A stretch of 11,843 nucleotides of DNA from Paraglomus occultum. Taxonomy: Eukaryota > Glomeromycota > Glomeromycetes > Paraglomerales > Paraglomeraceae. The notes beneath the pieces were generated by a model. It worked only from the letters and a program-made list of their open reading frames with translations. It was not told the origin of the DNA and did not search any database. How positions within the stretch are numbered: position 1 is the first letter of the stretch; each line of letters begins with the position of its first letter. Location: positions 1-11,843 of the forward strand of contig CAJVPJ010001158.1 in NCBI GenBank assembly GCA_910592205.1. Reading direction: 5' to 3'. Of this stretch, positions 7,921 to 11,843 are shown piece by piece. A program made the translations under genes and the position numbers.

Positions 7921-8127
7921 CCTACGTATATAACAGAATATCACACACGTTGAAAGGGGGATAAACAGAAAATTTTTTTTTTCGTCTTTTCTGCTTTTCG
8001 CATTTTTGGCACGTGATTAAATTGATCAGATTATTTATGAGATCATGTGATTGAGAGCGAGAATGTAGTTTTTTGGGGAGAGCCAAGTAAATATATCATT
8101 TGAACTTTTTGGGATAAAAAAGAAAAT
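7921..8127. promoter_or_regulatory. Shared divergent promoter between mtSSB (-) and LSm7 (+)
   Basis: Only 207 bp separate the two start codons, so this must hold both promoters and both 5' UTRs. It contains a T10 tract (7973-7982), the kind of dA:dT run that keeps nucleosomes away in fungi, and a CACGTG E-box palindrome at 8010-8015 that a bHLH-type factor could bind. No convincing TATA box is placed correctly for either gene. The functions are inferred from position and motif only. Confidence 0.55.
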
Positions 8128-8929
8128 ATGACAGAAAGAGTAAGCGACATTTGCATGTAACTCTTGACTTGTGATTTACTCTCGCCGGCTCGTAATAATG
8201 CTTGCACTTTTGACCGGATAGGGCCGCGGTAGTTCACGAGGGGGCAGTTCTCGAGGTGGAGGATCTCGAGGTGGAGGTCGTGGTGGAAGCAGAACAGGTA
8301 ACACGCTCGGACAAGATCAAAAGCCCAAGAAGGAAAGTATTCTCGATCTTACAAAATACACAGAGAAAAAAATACGTGTTAAATTCAATGGTGGAAGGGA
8401 AGGTGAGTTTTGTAAAGAAAAAAAAAAAAGAGTTGAGCCGAAAAAACAATAGAGGCAATTGAAGGGATATGAATAGATGTATTTGAATATATACGAGTTT
8501 TTCGTAGAGTGTCAGTTTATTTATGCTTGCGGATTACTTATCTTTTAAATGATGTTTTTTAATATCAGTGACCGGGATACTAAAGGGATTCGATCCACTG
8601 TTGAATCTGGTATTGGACGAAACTGAAGAAAATCTTCGCGGTAAAATCTGTTATTGTTATCACAAAAACCGTTTTGCACGTCTATCTTTTTCATTCCAAC
8701 CGATATTCCCTTTCCGTCTCTATATTTTTTTTTTACGAGTATTTCCCTGACCTGCAAACCCCATCTCTTTACCGTTATAAAAAACAAAACGTTCGTAGAC
8801 CTCGAAGAAAACAAACTTTCGAATGAAACGCGTCAACTTGGTTTGATAGTCTGCCGTGGCCCCGCTGTGATATTAATATCGCCTGTCGATGGCTCTGAAG
8901 AAATCGCTAATCCGTTTTTGCAACAGTGA
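8128..8929 (+). CDS. LSM7: LSm7, U6 snRNA-associated Sm-like protein with RGG-rich N-terminus (4 exons, 131 aa)
   Basis: Exons are 8128-8139, 8222-8402, 8569-8640 and 8799-8929. The introns 8140-8221, 8403-8568 and 8641-8798 are all GT-AG and in phase. LSm7 is a subunit of the nuclear LSm2-8 ring that binds the U6 snRNA 3' end and of the cytoplasmic LSm1-7 ring that promotes decapping and mRNA decay. The Sm1 motif spans KKESILDLTKY, IRVKFNGGREVTG and LKGFDPLLNLVLD (about residues 40-85). Sm2 is RQLGLIVCRGPAVILISP, and the C-terminus EEIANPFLQQ is typical of LSm7. Residues 1-28 form an Arg/Gly/Ser extension (MTERGRGSSRGGSSRGGG...), making the protein longer than the ~103-residue human form. 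The first coding exon is only 12 nt (MTER). It is accepted because TAG directly precedes the RGG exon and GTAAGC follows MTER in the right phase. Confidence 0.94.
8249..8277 (+). repeat. 15-bp-period direct repeat in the RGG-coding part of LSm7
   Basis: TCTCGAGGTGGAGG occurs at 8249-8262 and 8264-8277, encoding successive Ser-Arg-Gly-Gly-Gly units. This is a short tandem duplication that extended the RGG stretch. Confidence 0.7.
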
Positions 8930-9022
8930 AAAGCATTCATTGATAATTTTATTTTATTAATAGAGCGAAAGCACAAAGCGCATGGACTATAAGTGTGGTT
9001 ATGTTAGAAGATATCATTGTTT

Positions 9023-9028
9023 AATAAA
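9023..9028 (+). terminator. Putative polyadenylation signal of LSm7
   Basis: AATAAA lies 94 nt downstream of the LSm7 stop codon, in an A/T-rich stretch. Confidence 0.5.
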
Positions 9029-9200
9029 TGACAACATTCCAAAGGCCAAAAAGATGCTGACCTTGCAACACTGCAAACTTTGTGTGCCATCTGCTTTTAA
9101 TTCACTTGAGTATTGATATTACGAGTATTGGAGCTAGAGTGTGACAGACAAGGAGCGAACTACGGATCACCTTAGCCTTGTGGACGCATGAATTTAATTC

Positions 9201-9234
9201 AAAGAGAAAGAAAGGAAAAGAGAGAGAGAGAGAA
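9201..9234 (+). repeat. 34-nt polypurine tract with (AG)n microsatellite
   Basis: Positions 9201-9234 contain only A and G on the plus strand, with a GA dinucleotide run at about 9220-9232. It lies in the spacer between two convergent genes and is a simple repeat prone to length change. Any role in termination is speculative. Confidence 0.7.
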
Positions 9235-9821
9235 CCATAATGATATCAGTATGTTCACCTGATGTTCTAAATCCGGATCTAATGCAAGTCAACTAAAGAT
9301 GATGCATGATTTCCATTATTGATAAATGTACAATTTAGCATAAAAGTTCTTATATATGATAGATATTGTATCAAACTCCATAAATCACATGTCCAAGATC
9401 CCTCTTCAAAGATTTAATTCTCTCATTAATACTCATATTAGCACGCTCGATGATCAAAACGGCCAACTGTATACATCCAAGAGATGCCGTTTATATTGAC
9501 AGGTTAAGGTTCGCGTTCATTATCAAAACTCGTCATTCAATTCAATGTTTATTTGAGAGTTGATCATGATTTGTGCAAATATCGTATGATGCATAACTGT
9601 TTTGGATAAAAGATGAAAACATGCTTGCTTATAACAATAACGGGTCCCGGTACAAGGCAAGAACGCCCAACTTGTTCATTTGGTAAACGGCATATACAGT
9701 ATGGTGCATTCGAAATGGGGAGCGATGATAATTGATCTTGCCATCACGCTAAACATGCGTTTTTATCTTAGGACTCTATGAGTAACTTTTTGTTCTTGAT
9801 GCTCAAAATTTTCTCTATTTA

Positions 9822-10330
9822 TTAAGAACCAGAGTCTTCTTCAATTCCGCGAATGTACAGCACGTTATTGCATCTATTGGATGAGTAGATTTAACTGTTA
9901 ATTATCGCTTTACTTGACTCTGGTTTTTCTGACCAATTCACCCGTAAGACTCGATGACGTATACCTTATAAGAACTTCACCTAATGCGCCTGTCGATTGA
10001 CCGTCGACAAACTCTTCCGTATTCGCGAGCTAGTACGAGAGATTACTAATTAGCACCAGTTTTTACCCGGGTTTGGTATCTTTGAGATTCACTGCAGAGT
10101 TGTGTTCTTACTTGCAAGTTCATATAAGAGTCTACCGATACTAGGTAGCCTTTGTACTCCATACCCCACTTTAATCGTACTACGACGGGTTTTCCTGTGA
10201 GTTCTTGAAGGAACGGCTTGGGATTGACTGGTTGAAACTGCGGGTATTGACAAAATAACGAAACATGTGTTATTCTCGGCGATTTGCATTCCATTCCCAG
10301 GGTCACTCGCTACATTATATTTACCGTCAT
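9822..10330 (-). CDS. SNRPF: SmF, small nuclear ribonucleoprotein F (4 exons, 82 aa)
   Basis: Exons are 10325-10330, 10112-10237, 9965-10029 and 9822-9873. The introns 10238-10324, 10030-10111 and 9874-9964 are GT-AG and phase-consistent. SmF is part of the heptameric Sm ring that assembles on the U-rich Sm site of U1, U2, U4 and U5 snRNAs and is needed for snRNP biogenesis and splicing. Highly conserved blocks are visible: [35 protein letters not shown] (Sm1), LANTEEF and [15 protein letters not shown] (Sm2). The length matches the family (about 80-90). The start ATG-ACG sits in a 6-nt exon followed by GTAAAT. It gives the N-terminus [11 protein letters not shown], as expected, and no other ATG with a compatible donor is closer. 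The C-terminal tail EEDSGS is short. Confidence 0.94.
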
Positions 10331-11581
10331 TATGAGAGAGTACGAAAGACGCGATGGTGAAAGTGTGCTGAATTATGAGCAATTTGAATATCGAGCAAAA
10401 GAGGAGTAGTAAATTTTTATGATCAGCGGGATGTACACGTGGGCGTGATGTGCAACAAATACGACCAACAGTTTGTGTACAAATGTTGGAATGCTAAAAC
10501 AGTAAACATCAGTAAAAACAAATCGAATAAGAACATTATCAAGTGAGAACAAATTTTATTTAACAAACTCTGCTACAATCTAACATGAGTCAGCGATGGT
10601 AATGTCGCAGCGAACGATAAGTTGCTCGACATATTTATTAAACCATTCATTTATATCGTTTTATAATCACTAGAGAATAATATTAAATAGTATCGTTCTT
10701 TCACTTAACATCGTCATTGATATTTGATCTTATGTTGGTTTAAAATGTTTGCCACGAAAAAACACACAATGAAACCACTAACAAATATGCAAACAGAGAT
10801 ATAAGCTTCTTCCACAACAATATCTATACGTAAAACGTACCGCTCTTATCTCGACATAGTTTATATCTTAAACTTTTTAGAGGTTTTTTTTACGTCCAGC
10901 TTTTTTCTGTTAGTTGAGGCATTGGGAAATAATTATGAATGTTGTTGCTTGTACTTTTACACAACAGGGCGCCCCAAAATTCTATTACATTAATAAAATT
11001 GTTACTTTCAAATGCTTAGAACTCAAATTTTCTAGTTGATTAAAATTTCAAATAACTCTTTATTTTCTTTTACTTGTTCTGTCATTCCTTCGGATTAGTT
11101 CTTTCTACAATTTCGAATGCAAAAGCCTTAGTAATAGGCGTTTTTGAAGTTAGGTAATTTATTTAACCTGTATCATAGCACCGAGAAACTGCCTCCATCT
11201 GTCAAATCATTTAACATGGTATAACGCCGGTTCATTGACGTGTAATTTTAGTTTAACATATTCGATATATAAAATCGCAAGGACACCCTTACAATTAATG
11301 AAGTCGGACCGCGTGATTTAAGTAATAATTATCCAATGGCCGTTACTAAGCAAAATTTGATATAAAAATGTATAGCTCAGTAATCTCTGGAGTAAATGAC
11401 CTATCGCGTCAAATTAGAAGAAAGCAAATGCTTCTCTAAAACGGCTTACGTTAGAAAAAAAGACGTGATAAACATAACAAGTCTGCTTGAAACGCAGCTA
11501 CGGTCAAAGGGAAGTCAACAAAAAATATTACTTTATTAAATAAATAATAAATAAACAACTATTGTGAATACATAAAATATA
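10331..11581. other. AT-rich region without recognisable genes
   Basis: About 1.25 kb. The first ~150 bp should be the SmF promoter and contain a CACGTG at 10436-10441, roughly 106 bp upstream of the SmF ATG. The right end is probably the 3' UTR of the gene at the window edge, with plus-strand TTTATT (AATAAA on the minus strand) near 11531-11536. No long frame, tRNA-like fold or repeat was seen between. Confidence 0.45.
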
Positions 11582-11843
11582 TTATTCTACTCTGTAATCG
11601 TCCTTGTTCTGCTCCATCAGCACTGTAATCTCATTCAAATCATTAGCAACACCTAGTGTCAGCGCACTTCGGATACGGACCCTCAACAGTTTTATCCAGT
11701 AAGAATTCTTACCTCGAAACACCCTCGTGTTGGTGTGATATCTTTTCGCATTGCAAAGCTCGATTCAAAAAACCTACTTGGATAAAATATTACCAAGAAT
11801 GAGTAAACAGTATCATCAAAATCACGGACCTCATGAAGGAAGA
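11582..11843 (-). CDS. Probable 3' end of an unidentified minus-strand gene (5' part outside window)
   Basis: A minus-strand frame ends at a TAA (11582-11584). Its last residues are NEITVLMEQNKDDYRVE, and it is open back to a TGA near 11760. A possible 60-nt intron (11653-11712, GTAAGA...CTGAC...TAG) lies inside and is divisible by three, so both the spliced and unspliced forms stay in frame. Another donor, GTAATA, lies near 11794. The exon structure is therefore unresolved, and I do not recognise the protein. Support comes from the splice-like signals, the coding-like composition and an AATAAA about 45-50 nt beyond the stop. The family is unknown. Confidence 0.3.

Larger units (their letters stand above)
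8930..9821. other. Convergent spacer between LSm7 and SmF
   Basis: About 0.9 kb hold the 3' ends of both genes. No coding frame with family similarity or splice signals was seen. It contains the LSm7 poly(A) signal and a polypurine tract, listed separately. Confidence 0.5.

Noticed and set aside
9818-9823. AATAAA on the minus strand overlapping the SmF stop codon
   Set aside because: It overlaps the stop codon itself, so it cannot sensibly direct cleavage downstream. No other good candidate for SmF was found nearby.
11582-11843. Right-edge minus-strand peptides weakly resemble dynein light chain roadblock (VRDFDD and RIRS segments)
   Set aside because: The pieces do not join in one phase with usable splice sites, and roadblock proteins are conserved enough that a clear match would be expected beside such well-conserved neighbours. 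The similarity is probably chance.

Overview
The window looks like nuclear DNA of an early-diverging filamentous fungus, most likely Mucoromycota. This is inferred from AT-rich spacers, many short GT-AG introns (about 60 to 170 nt, some with TACTAAC/GCTAAC-type branch points on the coding strand) and fungal-type housekeeping genes. Genus and species cannot be fixed from the sequence alone. No tRNA, rRNA, CRISPR array or autonomous transposon was seen.

Layout: (1) 3-149 (+) is the charged C-terminal tail of a protein that starts outside the window. (2) 626-1322 (-) and 1610-2289 (-) are two tandem paralogues of an unrecognised four-helix membrane protein, each with three exons and identical intron phases. 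One has a Ser/Thr/Gly-rich loop. The other has a Lys/Asp/Gly repeat loop and a C-terminal KKxx tail. (3) 2290-4491 is gene-poor and carries a 187-bp MITE-like inverted-repeat element at 4029-4215 flanked by TA. (4) 4492-5709 (+) is an intronless IBA57/CAF17-type mitochondrial Fe-S assembly factor. (5) 5710-6817 is spacer with an Asn-rich, stop-interrupted reading frame. (6) 6818-7920 (-) is a six-exon mitochondrial single-stranded DNA-binding protein. (7) 8128-8929 (+) is a four-exon LSm7 with an RGG-rich N-terminus, head-to-head with the mtSSB gene across about 200 bp. (8) 9822-10330 (-) is a four-exon SmF, tail-to-tail with LSm7. (9) 10331-11581 holds nothing recognisable. The right edge, 11582-11843 (-), has the probable 3' end of another, unidentified gene.

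Functionally, IBA57 and mtSSB both act in mitochondria (4Fe-4S cluster maturation and mtDNA maintenance). LSm7 and SmF are both Sm-fold subunits of spliceosomal snRNPs (LSm2-8 on U6; Sm ring on U1, U2, U4 and U5). LSm7 also belongs to the cytoplasmic LSm1-7 mRNA-decay ring. There is no sign of an operon. Exon-intron structures were derived by hand from splice signals, reading phase and protein-family similarity, and transcripts were not available. The most unusual content is the duplicated membrane-protein pair, the MITE, and the very short initial coding exons of LSm7 and SmF.
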